This document shows positions 23,113 through 33,262 of a stretch of DNA of 64,000 nt, in pieces; positions within the stretch are counted from its first letter, which is position 1; every line of letters begins with the position of its first letter. The position numbers and the translations under genes are program-made. Source of the DNA: Cavia porcellus. Lineage: Eukaryota > Chordata > Mammalia > Rodentia > Caviidae. The DNA lies in the NCBI RefSeq assembly GCF_034190915.1, contig NW_026947484.1, positions 72,309,482 to 72,373,481 of the forward strand, given 5' to 3'. The notes under the pieces were generated by a model that saw only the letters and a program-made list of their open reading frames with translations, had not been told where the DNA came from and ran no database searches.

Positions 23113-23449
23113 AATGTGTAAAAATTCTGCGTGCTTGTTCACACATCCCTCAGATCTTATGAGTATTCAGAGAAAGTGGGATCTATAATACTAGCTGATT
23201 GGATCAGTTTTATTATTGGCAAAATGGTCTTTTGGGTGATAGTATAATTACCTGTCTACCATTTTCCAAATTTTGTCACCCAAAGTTAAAAAAAATCCTA
23301 AATAACTGATTTATAAATTTTGAAACCCATCAAAGTAGGACTTCTCTGTCTTCAGATTTCTAAAAACTCTAGGCCTTGTTGACAAAAGTTTTTATGATTT
23401 AAATCTAAAATGCCCACCAGAAGTGTCCTGTGTGCAAAGGTGGGCTCTG

Positions 23450-23775
23450 GACAGTTCTAACCTCACCCACAGATCAATTCACTAATGAATTCATAGCTGA
23501 ATGGGCATGAGGGGTTGGGGCCCAGGGAGAAACCAAGTCACAGGGGAGATGCCTTTGAAGGGGCTGTCTTTTCTCTGGTTCTCACCATCTCTGCTTCCTG
23601 GCTGCCATGAGATGAGAGCTTTCCTCTACCACATTCTTCCACCACAATGTTTCTGGTGGACACCAGTTGGCTATGGGCCGAAACCTCTAAAACTATAAGC
23701 AAAATTAAGCCTTTTTTCTTTTAAATTGTGTGTGTTGGGGATTTTGTTCCAACAACAAAAGGTGACTAATAAAGA
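23450..23775 (+). mobile_element. MaLR-like LTR
   Basis: Forward copy: TTGAAGGGGCTGTCTTTTCT, CTGGCTGCCATGAGATGAGA, GGGCCGAAACCTCTAAAACT, AAATTAAGCCTTTTTTCTTT and ACAACAAAAGGTGACTAATA. Confidence 0.62.
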
Positions 23776-23899
23776 AGTGAAGTAGGCAATGGTGCATATT
23801 AACCCAGGAATGGAATATGACCCATTCCCTTGCCCCAATAATAGATTAGAGAAATAATAGATTCTTGAAAGGCAGAAATGCTGACCCTTGAGTTGCTCA

Positions 23900-23960
23900 T
23901 GCAAAATGCTTAGTATCATGCTTGTCCCATAGTAGGTGCTTGATTAGCCATTAACTGAAG
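23900..23960 (-). repeat. MIR fragment
   Basis: CTTAGTATCATGCTTGTCCC and CATAGTAGGTGCTTGATTAG resemble the complement of the MIR 3' region. Short and old. Confidence 0.45.
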
Positions 23961-24139
23961 AGTTTCAGGAGGGACAATCACAAAGCAGGGCTCATGACAA
24001 ATAGGACCAAATATAGGGACAAAGAATTTTTAAGAGGAAGTCATACTCTGTCAACTCCAGTGACACACAATCGGTCCACAGAAGAACTAAGACCTGGCGA
24101 GGAATTTTTCTGTGATCTTAGAGATAATATGAGGTAGTA

Positions 24140-24268
24140 GACCAGGTGTGGTGGCACATATTGGTTGTCCCAGCTGCTCCAGAGGCTGAAACGGGTATTG
24201 TTTGAGCCTAGGAGTCAAGACCAACTTGAGCAACATAGTGAGACCCCATCTCAAAAACAAAACAAAAT
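24140..24268 (+). repeat. B1 SINE
   Basis: Forward B1: GACCAGGTGTGGTGGCACAT, CCCAGCTGCTCCAGAGGCTG, CAACATAGTGAGACCCCATC and TCAAAAACAAAAC tail. Confidence 0.83.
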
Positions 24269-24394
24269 TGTGGCTAGAAGGGTGATTGAAGTAAGAAATG
24301 AATAAAGCACATTAGGGGATTTTACAGGAAGGAGAATGAGAAAGGACAGCTCAAAGTTAAGTTGTGTAGAGGAGATAGAACTCAGCTAACCAAG

Positions 24395-24905
24395 CGTATC
24401 GGTTGGGCTCTCCAGAGAAACCAACCAATAGAACGTACATATAAGAGGAGATTTATTAGAGTGGAACAAGGTCAACATCTACCTGATTCATGATGGTTAT
24501 CTGTGAGTTAGAAACCAAGGAACCCAGTAGCTGCTCAGTTCAACAAGCCAGGAGTCTCAGAACAGGAGGGACCAGTGATGCAGCCCCAGTCTGAGGCCAA
24601 CGGTGTGGAAGCTCCCTGAGGAGTTGCCAGGGCAAATCTGCCTTAAATCCTGAAGAATCTAGAGTTTGATTTCCACAGGCAGCAGAAAAAAAATGTTGCT
24701 GCTCAAGAAAGTCCAGTGTGGGAGCTTGCCTCTCTCCATTTTCTGTTCCATGCAAGCCCCCAGCCCACTGACCACACACTGATGGTCTCTAGAAACACCC
24801 TCCCAAACAGCCAGAAGTGGGCTTTCCCAATTTTCCATGCATCCCTCAATCCAGTCAAGTTGACAAGCAAGATTAACTATGACATTGAGGAAAACAGGAG
24901 CCAGT
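24395..24905 (-). mobile_element. MLT2-type ERVL LTR
   Basis: The + strand reads as the complement of MLT2: GGGCTCTCCAGAGAAACCAA, CCAATAGAACG and AGGAGATTTATTAGAGTGG at one end, and AATCCAGTCAAGTTGACAAG then ATTAACTATGACA at the other. About 500 bp, the expected length. Confidence 0.75.
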
Positions 24906-25790
24906 GTTGATTGAAAAGGTTAAAGCCAGCTGTTCTACCATAAACTCAAGAATGAATTAACTTGGGACTTGAAGGAATCAGTGTCTAGATTCCGAACTTG
25001 TGACTCAGCCTAAGAGTCCATTAACTCCTCCTGAGTCTCAGTCCTAACAAATGGCACTAGATATAAAGAGTGGATGATATTATATTTTATATAATTAAAT
25101 AAGAAAATGTCATACATTAATAACATATCAAGTAGATAAAAACCACTTTGAAAGTAAGACTAATGTGGACATATTAAATGTTAGCAGCAAAATGAGAGTA
25201 ATTATGACTGCTATTATGTACTGCTTTCTAATAATATTGTACATTCTTGGTTTTCAAATTTCAGATGCTGGGGCTGTGGAGCCTGTTTCATATGAGAGAA
25301 GGGGAATTAGCATTCTTTCCAGTGTGACATCTGTGAAACAAAGGAGTGATTTCAGAAATGAAGAGGTTACAGCAGAAGCAGCAGAATACTAATGCCTCAG
25401 TAATTAGTGAAATTAGATTGAGACAATGAATGCTTCTAGAAGGCTGCAAGAGTAGGCGCTGAGAATTAAATGGTGAAAATGACCCTAACCAGACCTTCCT
25501 GGAGTGTTGTTATGAAATAACACAAGTCAGTGAGGTTACAATACCAAGCAAAAGATCTTAATTTTGCTAATGTAAAGTTTCTTCTCTCAGAAATTGAGAT
25601 AGCAGATCAAGGCATGACAAAGCCAGCTGGGGAAGTCATTGCAGTGGATTAGTACTGGAGGTCAATGTAAACACCAGCTAAACTGAATCAGCATGGTGCT
25701 GAGCGTGGATGGCCTGCCTGAGAGCTGTCACCAGCACAAAAAAGGAGAACTGGAGAGGAAAAAGGGCATTTTGGTTTCTCCTAATTGTTG
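24906..25790. other. Intergenic, nothing recognised
   Basis: AT-rich, no coding signal. Possibly ERV-internal, but without diagnostic sequence. Confidence 0.4.
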
Positions 25791-25794
25791 TTGA

Positions 25795-26130
25795 TGTTTG
25801 GAGCTGTTGGTTCTCCTGGAGAAGCCTGTCATGCTAGCTCCATTGATATGAACTCATCTCTTATCATCAGAGGAGCTCGAGACCTTGCTGCTGAGAATGG
25901 CTGTGGTTCACTTTGGGGGAGCTCTGGTCCTTATTTTGAGCATCGCTTTCTGGCTCCAGAGGGGACGATGTGTGCTGTTCAACCTCCAGGAGAAGCTTGT
26001 CATGCTGGCTTCCTGATATGGCTGTCTTACTGTCAGAGGAGCTCAGGACTTCACTGGGTCTGAGGATAGCTGTAATACCTTTCAGGGGAGCCCTAGAGCT
26101 TATTTTGAGCATTGCTTCTTGGCTCCAGTA
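25795..26130 (+). repeat. Two-copy tandem repeat, period about 175 bp
   Basis: Unit 1 (about 25801-25967) and unit 2 (about 25974-26128) share CCTGGAGAAGCCTGTCATGC / CCAGGAGAAGCTTGTCATGC, CAGAGGAGCTC and CTTATTTTGAGCATCGCTTT / CTTATTTTGAGCATTGCTTC followed by TGGCTCCAG. The ORFs here are by-products of the duplication. It lies beside LTR-like sequence and may be part of it. Confidence 0.8.
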
Positions 26131-26429
26131 CAGAGCCCTTAGCCTGCTGGCACAGATCCTTCACCCTGCTGCAGAGACTTTCTAGCTTCCATCGCTAAGC
26201 TTTGGGACTGCCCAGCACAGATCTGTGGGCTAGACTTGCATGGGTCATTGTCGTAGGCTCTAGGTTTTCAGCTGAATTCACGAAGATTATTGCCATGGGA
26301 TCCAGGCTCTTGGCTGGATTTTCTAGGTCTTTAGTGTTGTGGAAAGAATTCCTGCACTTTCTTTGTATTTGACTCCTTAGGCAACCATTATACATAATAT
26401 TATATATTACATGTCCTGTATGTAATTGT

Positions 26430-27520
26430 TCTCCTTGCAACCCCTGTCTACAAACATAGGCATGACTCATTAACTACAAGATCTGGGAATATGTGTGCAG
26501 CACAGTTCCCAAAGCCCTGCATGTGGACTTTGCAGAGAACTCCAGCAAGTTTTCAATAGGATGGCCTAGCTCTGATATCAGCCTGAAGTGTGGGATCGTA
26601 GCACGCTCTCAGGACAACATAATGTATATAAAAGTCCTCACGGGTTTCCTCAAATTTGGACAATATAAAAAGATGCAAACTGCGAGAGGAACTGGCCATC
26701 ATGGCTTTCCTCAACATAGCCTGCCCTGTGTCCACCAGGGTGTAGTTTTATCTTGCTTTTTTCTCTTTTATTCAGTCCAAACTTGGTCTGTAGTTGTCAA
26801 GGGCCATTCTGTATAATTTAGAGGGGCGTAATAATTTCATAATTAAATTGCAGTTAGGAGTTATGTAAGGCCTAGTATCTTGCCACGCGAGCTAGCTGTG
26901 GTATGTGGAAATATAACTCTGTGCCCTCAGGTCACAGTTGAGGCCTCAAAGGTTCCACGATGCTGTGACGCACTGGGCAAGATTACATCAGCTGACGACA
27001 TCCTGGTTCCTAGAGAACTGAGTAGTAATTTTTTTAAAAAAAGGTTTCACCTTGAGGAAAGGGCAGACTCCCTATGAACCTGCCATGTCTTCCCCCTGCT
27101 TCATCAACATAAAGATCCTCATTAGCATAAGACCACCACTGCACTCTGAGTCATCTGATAATCCCCTCACTGTCTTCCTCAATGTAAATGAGATCAATAA
27201 GGACCTACGTTCTAGCTGCCTGGTGGACTTTTGTTTCCTGTGAAGAACTGGCCATCCCAGATCTGCCGCCATTTTGTCTCTTGCTTTCTTTTCACTGTGA
27301 GCCACAATACCTTGCAGGCGATTGGAGTCCACTGCAGGGGGGTCTCCAGTACTTAGAGCCAGTTTCTCTCTCAGTCTTCACTTTAACTTTTTCAAATAGA
27401 CTTTGCCACTGCTTATTTTTTTCTCTCCAATTCTTTGTTTGAGACAAGAAGAACCTAAAATCCAATTCAGTAGAAAGAAACAGCCCAAAACCTGATGTTT
27501 ACTTGACAAGCCACTTTTAG
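26430..27520 (+). mobile_element. LTR-like cluster of the unassigned family (copies 3 and 4)
   Basis: 26440-26830 aligns with the first part of the element at 10405. 26835-26895 matches the 11518 fragment in inverse. 27230-27520 carries the common 3' part (ACTTTGCCACTGCTTATTTT, CCAATTCTTTGTTTGAGA, AAGAAGAACCTAAAATCC). The polyadenylation hexamer is degraded to AATAGA. This suggests two partly overlapping or rearranged LTRs. Confidence 0.5.
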
Positions 27521-28305
27521 AAGGAGCTACCCAGTGACAACTGATAGAATTGTGGCACAGCTGAAAAGAAATATGAAATATAAATGACCTTTAGTTTAAG
27601 AATGTGGTGAGAGGCCCCCTGACCCTCTTGGGTGCAGCATTCTCTCCCCGGGGGTGGTGATCTCTCTCCGGCGTCTGGGAATCTCTCCGTTGGACACGTG
27701 GAGTGGGGGCATATATGTAGCTTAGGTTTGGGGTGGTGCCTGAGGGGCATTAGTGATGCACAGATATCTCATTGGTATTCATTTTGCGCCAAAGGTAAAT
27801 TCCTAGGGGCCGGGAAGATGGAACCACAGGTAAATTCCTAGGGGTGGGGAAGTCAGAGCTCCTTGGTTCTGCCTCTAAGGCTTTACCGGCTACAGTGTCC
27901 CGTCTAGGCCAAAATCCTTTCAACAACGCCATCTTTTATTTTATAATTTTTAAAGGAATATATTGTGAGCTTTGGGCATTCTTATTTCGATTCTTGCCAA
28001 CTTACTTTGGGCCTACTTGCAGCTTCTCAAAAGGTAATTACATAGCAACATCAGACTTGAAAAAGAAATTGTGGAGAGGGAAATAGTGGTGGGTTGGTGA
28101 GAGGAAAAGGGGTAGGGTAAGGCTTTCATTCAGTTATCACACGCACCATGACAGCCAGCACTCCAGTGAGTGCTTGCCTGGGCATGAAATCAGGTTGAGC
28201 CTTCTTAATCCGAAAAATCCACAAAACACTCCAAGTGCTAGAACTTTTCAAGTGCTGCAAGTGTTAACTTCCACACCTGACTCTTGTGGTAGATGGAAGT
28301 CAAAA
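27521..28305. other. Intergenic with a short direct repeat
   Basis: AGGTAAATTCCTAGGGGCCG (from 27793) and AGGTAAATTCCTAGGGGTGG (from 27829) are a tandem near-duplicate of about 36-bp period. A TATA-like GCATATATGTAG lies upstream at 27709. This could be LTR U3 sequence, but no family was recognised. Confidence 0.4.
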
Positions 28306-28309
28306 TTCC

Positions 28310-28470
28310 CAGGCAAGCTGGGCATGGTTGTGCACACCTGAATTCCCAGCACTCAGGAGGCTGAGGCAGGAGGATTGTTGCAAGTTCAAGACAGCCTGGG
28401 CTACAAAATGAGCCCAAAATCAGCCTGAACTGCATAGCAAGACCTTGTCTCAAAAAGACAAAAAAAAAAA
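28310..28470 (+). repeat. B1 SINE
   Basis: Forward B1: GCTGGGCATGGTTGTGCACA, CAGCACTCAGGAGGCTGAGG, CAGGAGGATTGTTGCAAGTT, ACTGCATAGCAAGACCTTGT and an A-tail. Near full length. Confidence 0.92.
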
Positions 28471-28504
28471 AATTGTCCAAGCTGACCTTGAACTCACATG
28501 TTTA

Positions 28505-28650
28505 TGCATTTTTTTTTTTTTTTTTTGGATTGAACTATGTAGTTCAGGCTGGCCTTGAACTCACTATGTAGCCAGGCTGGCTTCAAACTCAGCAATCCTC
28601 TTGCTTCAGCCTCCTGAAAACTGGGATTACAGGCATGCACCGCCATGCTG
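28505..28650 (-). repeat. B1 SINE
   Basis: Reverse-complement B1 starting with a T-run and ending GGATTACAGGCATGCACCGC. Together with the preceding forward B1 it forms a head-to-tail inverted pair that could fold in RNA. Confidence 0.92.
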
Positions 28651-29073
28651 ACCATCCTCATGCCCTTAAACACCCTGATAGCTTGCATCCCCAGGGAACC
28701 CTAACTGTGGTTCACTTTGTTTGCTCAGCACTTTTTCTGCAGAACCTTTTTCCATGGCAGGATCTCAAAGGCTATGGGGTTCTTTGCCCTCCCTGACTCC
28801 TCTAGCAACCTATTTCCCCTGCTGGCTTCTTTCCAGTGCTGCCTGGAATTGTGTTTCCTCTTACTGTTCTTGTTATCGGAAAGTAGAAGCTGCGGTTGTG
28901 AAATGTTACCAAATAGAACCGTTCAGAAAAACAGACTTTCATGAAGGCCCTCCTCCTGTACAGGCTAACAGAAAGCTCTTACCCCCTCTTGGAAATCAGA
29001 GAAGGGTGGACAGTGGAAGAGAAATGAAGATAGAAACTGAGTAAGAAAGGGTGAAGGAGGAGAAAGAGATGGG

Positions 29074-29079
<6 letters not shown>

Positions 29080-29116
<37 letters not shown>
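29080..29116 (+). repeat. (ACAG)n microsatellite
   Basis: About nine perfect tetranucleotide repeats within a GA-rich stretch. The apparent Cys-Leu-Ser-Val and Thr-Asp-Arg-Gln repeat ORFs on the two strands are artefacts of it. Confidence 0.97.
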
Positions 29117-29117
<1 letters not shown>

Positions 29118-29319
29118 GAGATTCTCCTGTTGTGACTGGAGGAGTAGAATATACCGCTCAGATAGAAGACCCAGTTCAGCAATTTTATCCCCAAAGCAGG
29201 AAATTATTCACTAAAATTGCCTCTTCTCTTTCAAGGTGTGTGAGATGTAGAGAAAAGACCTAGGAAGAAAACAAACATAACCCAGCGATTAAGAGGCCAT
29301 GAAGTGTTGGTGTCCAGTT

Positions 29320-29520
29320 GCCTGAGCTCAGTTCTGGTAGCATCTCTTCCTAGCCAACTGAATCTCTGCGCAAATTAGTCAGATTTTCTGGTTCTCAGTT
29401 TCAATATCTGTACCAGGGAAAATAACAGTACCTACTTCATAAGATGACTGTGAAAGGTCAACATACTAGCCTACAAAAGCATGCAGGGAGTAAACCATAA
29501 GTAAACGCTGGGTATTACTA
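29320..29520 (+). repeat. MIR SINE
   Basis: MIR core in order: CCTGAGCTCAGTTCTGGTAG, GCAAATTAGTCAGATTTTCT, TTCTCAGTTTCAATATCTGT, AATAACAGTACCTACTTCAT, AGATGACTGTGAAAGG, then GTAAACGCTGGGTATTA. One of the best-preserved MIRs here. Confidence 0.8.
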
Positions 29521-29574
29521 CTTCACACAAGCTGGGGAAAGCGGGGCCTGAGCACTGCATTACCTTCCTCAGGG

Positions 29575-30150
29575 TGCTCTGCCAGATTACCACAGAGTGT
29601 CTTAGGACAATCGAAATGTATGCTGCTCTTCTGGAAGGCGGAACTCAGATCAAGGTGGTGATGCTACTTCCTCCCCAGGCTTTGAGAGAGAACCCTCTCT
29701 TTTTTTTCCCTAGCTCTGGTTGATATCAGCTTTCCTTGGGACTGCATTCCTCCCATCTCTGCTCCATTTTGCTGTGACGATCTCTTTGTGGCTTGTTTCT
29801 TTTTTTAAAAAAATTTATTTATTTACTTATTTATTTATTTGACTTTTCTTTCTTGAGACAGAAGTCTAGTATGTAGTTTAGGCTGGCCTTGAACTCCCTG
29901 TGCAGTCCAGGCTGGCTTCAATCTGGCGGCAAACTCCCTGCCTCGGCTTTCCATATGTTGGGATTACCACTCCCAGCTTTGTCTTCTGTTTTTTGTAAGG
30001 ACACTTGTCATTAGATTTAGGGTCCCTCTGGGTTATCCTGGATGATCTCATCTCAAAATTTTTAATTTAATTAGATCAGCAAAGACCCTTCCTCCAATAG
30101 GATCACATTCACAGCGCTTTAGGCTCAGAACCTGGACATATCTGTCTTGA
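29575..30150 (-). mobile_element. MLT1-like MaLR LTR with nested B1
   Basis: Complement-sense landmarks: GATTACCACAGAGTGTCTTA, TTTTTGTAAGGACACTTGTC, TTATCCTGGATGATCTCATC and AAGACCCTTCCTCCAATAGG. Interrupted by a B1 at about 29845-29975. Confidence 0.68.
29845..29975 (-). repeat. B1 SINE nested in MLT1-like LTR
   Basis: Reverse-complement B1: TTCTTGAGACAGAAGTCTAG, TTTAGGCTGGCCTTGAACTC, CTCCCTGCCTCGGCTTTCC and GTTGGGATTACC. Preceded by an ATTT-rich stretch. Confidence 0.83.
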
Positions 30151-30624
30151 CACTATGATTCAACCTACTGTAAATATCAAGCTGCCTTTCCACTTCCATT
30201 TTCAGTCCATTCTTGGCTGGGTGTCCATTGTACTTATACTGTTTCTTAAATGCTGATAGTTCTACTTTGGCCCAAGAAACATTTAGGAATGTTAACTCTG
30301 TTAGGCTCAATGCTGTGGAGGGTATAAAAATAAAACATACTGGACCACAAAGCTATATGAGTCTGTAATGATAGAAGCCTCAGAGAAGTAGAGATGAAGG
30401 CCTTAAGAAACCAGACAACACTTTAAAAGGGAGGCAGGAACTGATCCAGTGATGGGGATAAATGTACAGATAGGGATCAGAAAACAACATTTGTAAGGAA
30501 CAACAGAAAGCAAAGCAGAGAAATGGAAGCGGGCAGAGTATCTATTTGAAACAACAAATTGTTTTGTTATAGAATAAAAGTCAGTAAACAGTGACCTATC
30601 CAGCTCACCACCTGCATTGTTGGT
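30151..30624. other. Intergenic, nothing recognised
   Basis: No coding signal or repeat recognised. Confidence 0.45.
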
Positions 30625-30785
30625 TTGTTTGGTTTTATTTCTTGAGACAGGATTTCACTCTGCAGCCCAGGCTGCCTTGAAGTTACTGTGTAACCCAGGC
30701 TGACCTCTAATTCATGGCAATCCTGATGTCTCAGCTTCTCAAATGCTGGGATTATGGGCATGCACCACTGTGCCTGGTCCCACCA
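30625..30785 (-). repeat. B1 SINE
   Basis: Reverse-complement B1: TTTCTTGAGACAGGATTTCA, TGCAGCCCAGGCTGCCTTGA, AATGCTGGGATTATGGGCAT and GCACCACTGTGCCTGGT. Confidence 0.88.
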
Positions 30786-30897
30786 TCTGCTTTTGTAGCT
30801 ACTCCAAATTAAGCATAGTTTTGATATTAGAAAATAATTTGTGACGTGAAAATCATGAGATTCAAATTTCTGTCCTAAAAGTGTTATGGAAACACAT

Positions 30898-31310
30898 TGT
30901 TTTAGTTACTTTTTTTGTTCCTCAGACAAAATACTCAACATCTTGAAAGTTAGAGGTGGAAAGGTTTAATTGGCTCACAGTTTGTAGAGGTTTCGGTTCT
31001 TGGCTGGCTCTGAGGCAGGGTGGCACGGCAGAGGAGAAGCGGTCCCTGGCAGGCAGGCAAGTGAGAGCATATTAGTTTTCTCCAGTCCCTTATATTATAC
31101 GCAGCCTATCTACCCTAAGGCGAGTGTAACACTCATACTCTTAATTATAACAAGAACTATGCCAAACCAATCAGTGGATTGATTTAGTAATCACATACCA
31201 CTGATCTCAGCACCAAATACTCTAGATCCAGGCACCTCTGTAAAGCTGCCCCCCTCCGTGACTTCATGAGGCTTTGGGGGTATATCCAGACACAAACCAT
31301 AACACACAGC
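30898..31310 (-). mobile_element. MaLR-like LTR, reverse
   Basis: Complement of the family seen at 19375: TGTTTTAGTTACTTTTTTTG, CAGACAAAATACTCAACATC, GGAAAGGTTTAATTGGCTCA, CAGTTTGTAGAGGTTTCGGT; the far end reads GGTATATCCAGACACAAACC. Confidence 0.62.
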
Positions 31311-31339
31311 CACATACACTGTTGGTAATATCTGTGAAT

Positions 31340-31430
31340 GCAGCATAAAACAACAACAGAGCTGAGTGGCTGCAACAGAGACCTGACAGCTGAAGCCCTA
31401 AGATAGTGACAGAGTAGAAAAATAGGCTGA
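31340..31430 (-). mobile_element. Possible ancient hAT-Charlie fragment
   Basis: AACAACAGAGCTGAGTGGCT then GCAACAGAGACCTGACAGCT and AAGCCCTAAGATAGTGACAG resemble a common non-autonomous hAT element in placental mammals. Based on recall of the family pattern only. Confidence 0.4.
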
Positions 31431-32439
31431 AGCCTAAGGTGTCCAGAGGAAAACAGTCAAGTTGTGCTGATTCAATATGCACACTCTGCGCTTGGTAACA
31501 TTCCGTGTTCCTGATCTTGCCTGCCAGCCCTTCACTACACATCTCAAGTTACCTGTTCTAAATCTCATTTTCTCAAGGCCTGACTTGGTTATTTGCTAAA
31601 TTACCTCATAGCTAATTTAGCATTCTCTTTATCTGTGATTGCTTCATAAGCATTTAACACACAAGATTTTACTCCTCCTAAGTAGCATATTAGCCATGGA
31701 GGAGAACCCAAACTGAAGAACGTCCCCGGGTGGGCTTGTTGGAGCTGTATTTGCAAAGATGAGCCTTTTTTCAGGGTTTATGTCACACCACACAGGCAGC
31801 TAATTCTAATACCTACAAAAAGCAAACATAGCAGTGTACTTCTGTTATTATCTTTCCAATTGGTTAATAGGGAGATATTTGATGCCAAATTGCCCAGAGT
31901 GAGGGGAAAATGGCAGGAATTACCTCGCAGTGATTGCCAGCTACTCAGAGCTGAGTCTTTACGCCCCCTTTAGCTAATAAGGCAGATCTGGGTAGCTATC
32001 ATTAAGATGGAGTTTTTCCCATGTGGAAGAAAACGGCTCCCTAACGGAATGGAGCTGAGGTAAGCAATGCTGGCAGCAGTCTTCTCAGACTTCAGCACAG
32101 GGAAGAATTGCCGAGAGAGTCTGTGGTCTCACCCCGAGTGCCTGTGGGTTTCCAGGGGAACTCGGGAGCTAAAAAGGAGGAGAAAGATGGGTCCAACTTG
32201 CATTCCATAAAGCAGCCATTGTATTTTGTTCTTTACTTGCTTCAATAACCCCCAAGTTGTTAGAGTAACAAACAATTTAAATAGGGTATCACTTCCAAAG
32301 ATTTTCCTGTTCTCTCATTCTTTTAACTTTATCCCGAGGAAACAAGTCGGATCTTAGAGTAGGTAAAATTTACTTGAGAGGAAGGACAGAACGCAAGTTA
32401 GGAAAGGTGCCCTGGGCAGAAGCTGCCTGCCTTAGGTTA
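31431..32439. other. Intergenic, nothing recognised
   Basis: No coding signal and no confidently recognised repeat; possibly unique, slowly evolving sequence. Confidence 0.4.
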
Positions 32440-32590
32440 CCATCTCCGTGTAAGTCTAGGTGACATCTTCAATTACCCTATGTCAAAGGTTCTTCATCTG
32501 CAAAATGGGAAGAGTGATATCTATGTTTTATAATACTTGTGGACATTAAATGAGCTGTTATATGTAAGCTCTCATTGCCTGCATCAGTCC
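32440..32590 (+). repeat. MIR SINE
   Basis: GTTCTTCATCTGCAAAATGG, then GAAGAGTGATATCTATG, then ACATTAAATGAGCTGTTATA and GTAAGCTCTCA: the MIR 3' half in order. Confidence 0.7.
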
Positions 32591-32689
32591 ATGAACTCGA
32601 ATCCCATATTTACAAATCTCAGCCTTCACCTTATTTTAATAACAAACGTGTTGAACTCCATAGGACAAGAGCTTTCATGACTGTAGTTT

Positions 32690-32850
32690 AATATACTTTA
32701 TCTCATGTGTTTCTCATGACAGTTCCCGGGTGTAAATATTTCTCATCCATTTTACAGATGAGAAAATTGATGACACAGAGCTGGAGGTCAAGTGGACATA
32801 GGACTCAAGTCTGGGACCTCCAATCTCATTCTTCTAGACTAAGAGCTCTT
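32690..32850 (+). repeat. MIR SINE, second copy
   Basis: CTCATCCATTTTACAGATGA, GAAAATTGATGACACAGAGC and GGACTCAAGTCTGGGACCTC match the other MIR half. Confidence 0.72.
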
Positions 32851-32944
32851 AATCTGGTGCAGTTTTCCACATCCAGCAGGCTGAATAAACATATTTATAT
32901 CCTAACACGCAGAATTTGTGAATAATATGGTGAGAATTAATCCT

Positions 32945-33262
32945 GATCGGTCAACTTTCTGGGATGAAGAAAGAGCCTGTAGGTTAGGATAGCATACTCC
33001 TGGGTGGGCCGGGTCGGTGTGGCCTCGGGTTACTGTATTTGGTCTCTCATCCATTATCTCTGGAGCCCTTCTCCTAGCTGCTTCTTGGCCACCAGGAACT
33101 GAACAGCTATGCTTCATCACATCCTTCTTCCATGATGGTGTTGCCCTACAGCTTGGAGGCCACGAACTGAATTCCCTCAAACCCTGAGCTAAATGAAGTC
33201 TCTTTATCTCTAAGCTGGGAGTGTCAGGTATTGTGTCCTACAGGGAAGCTGGTTAACTCACA
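32945..33262 (+). mobile_element. MaLR-like LTR, diverged
   Basis: Forward copy ending GTCAGGTATTGTGTCCTACA, GGGAAGCTGGTTAACTCACA, with CTGAGCTAAATGAAGTCTCT before it and CTTCTTGGCCACCAGGAACT upstream. Confidence 0.58.

Noticed and set aside
29051..29194. ORFs with Thr-Asp-Arg-Gln or Cys-Leu-Ser-Val repeats
   Set aside because: They are translations of the (ACAG)n microsatellite on the two strands.
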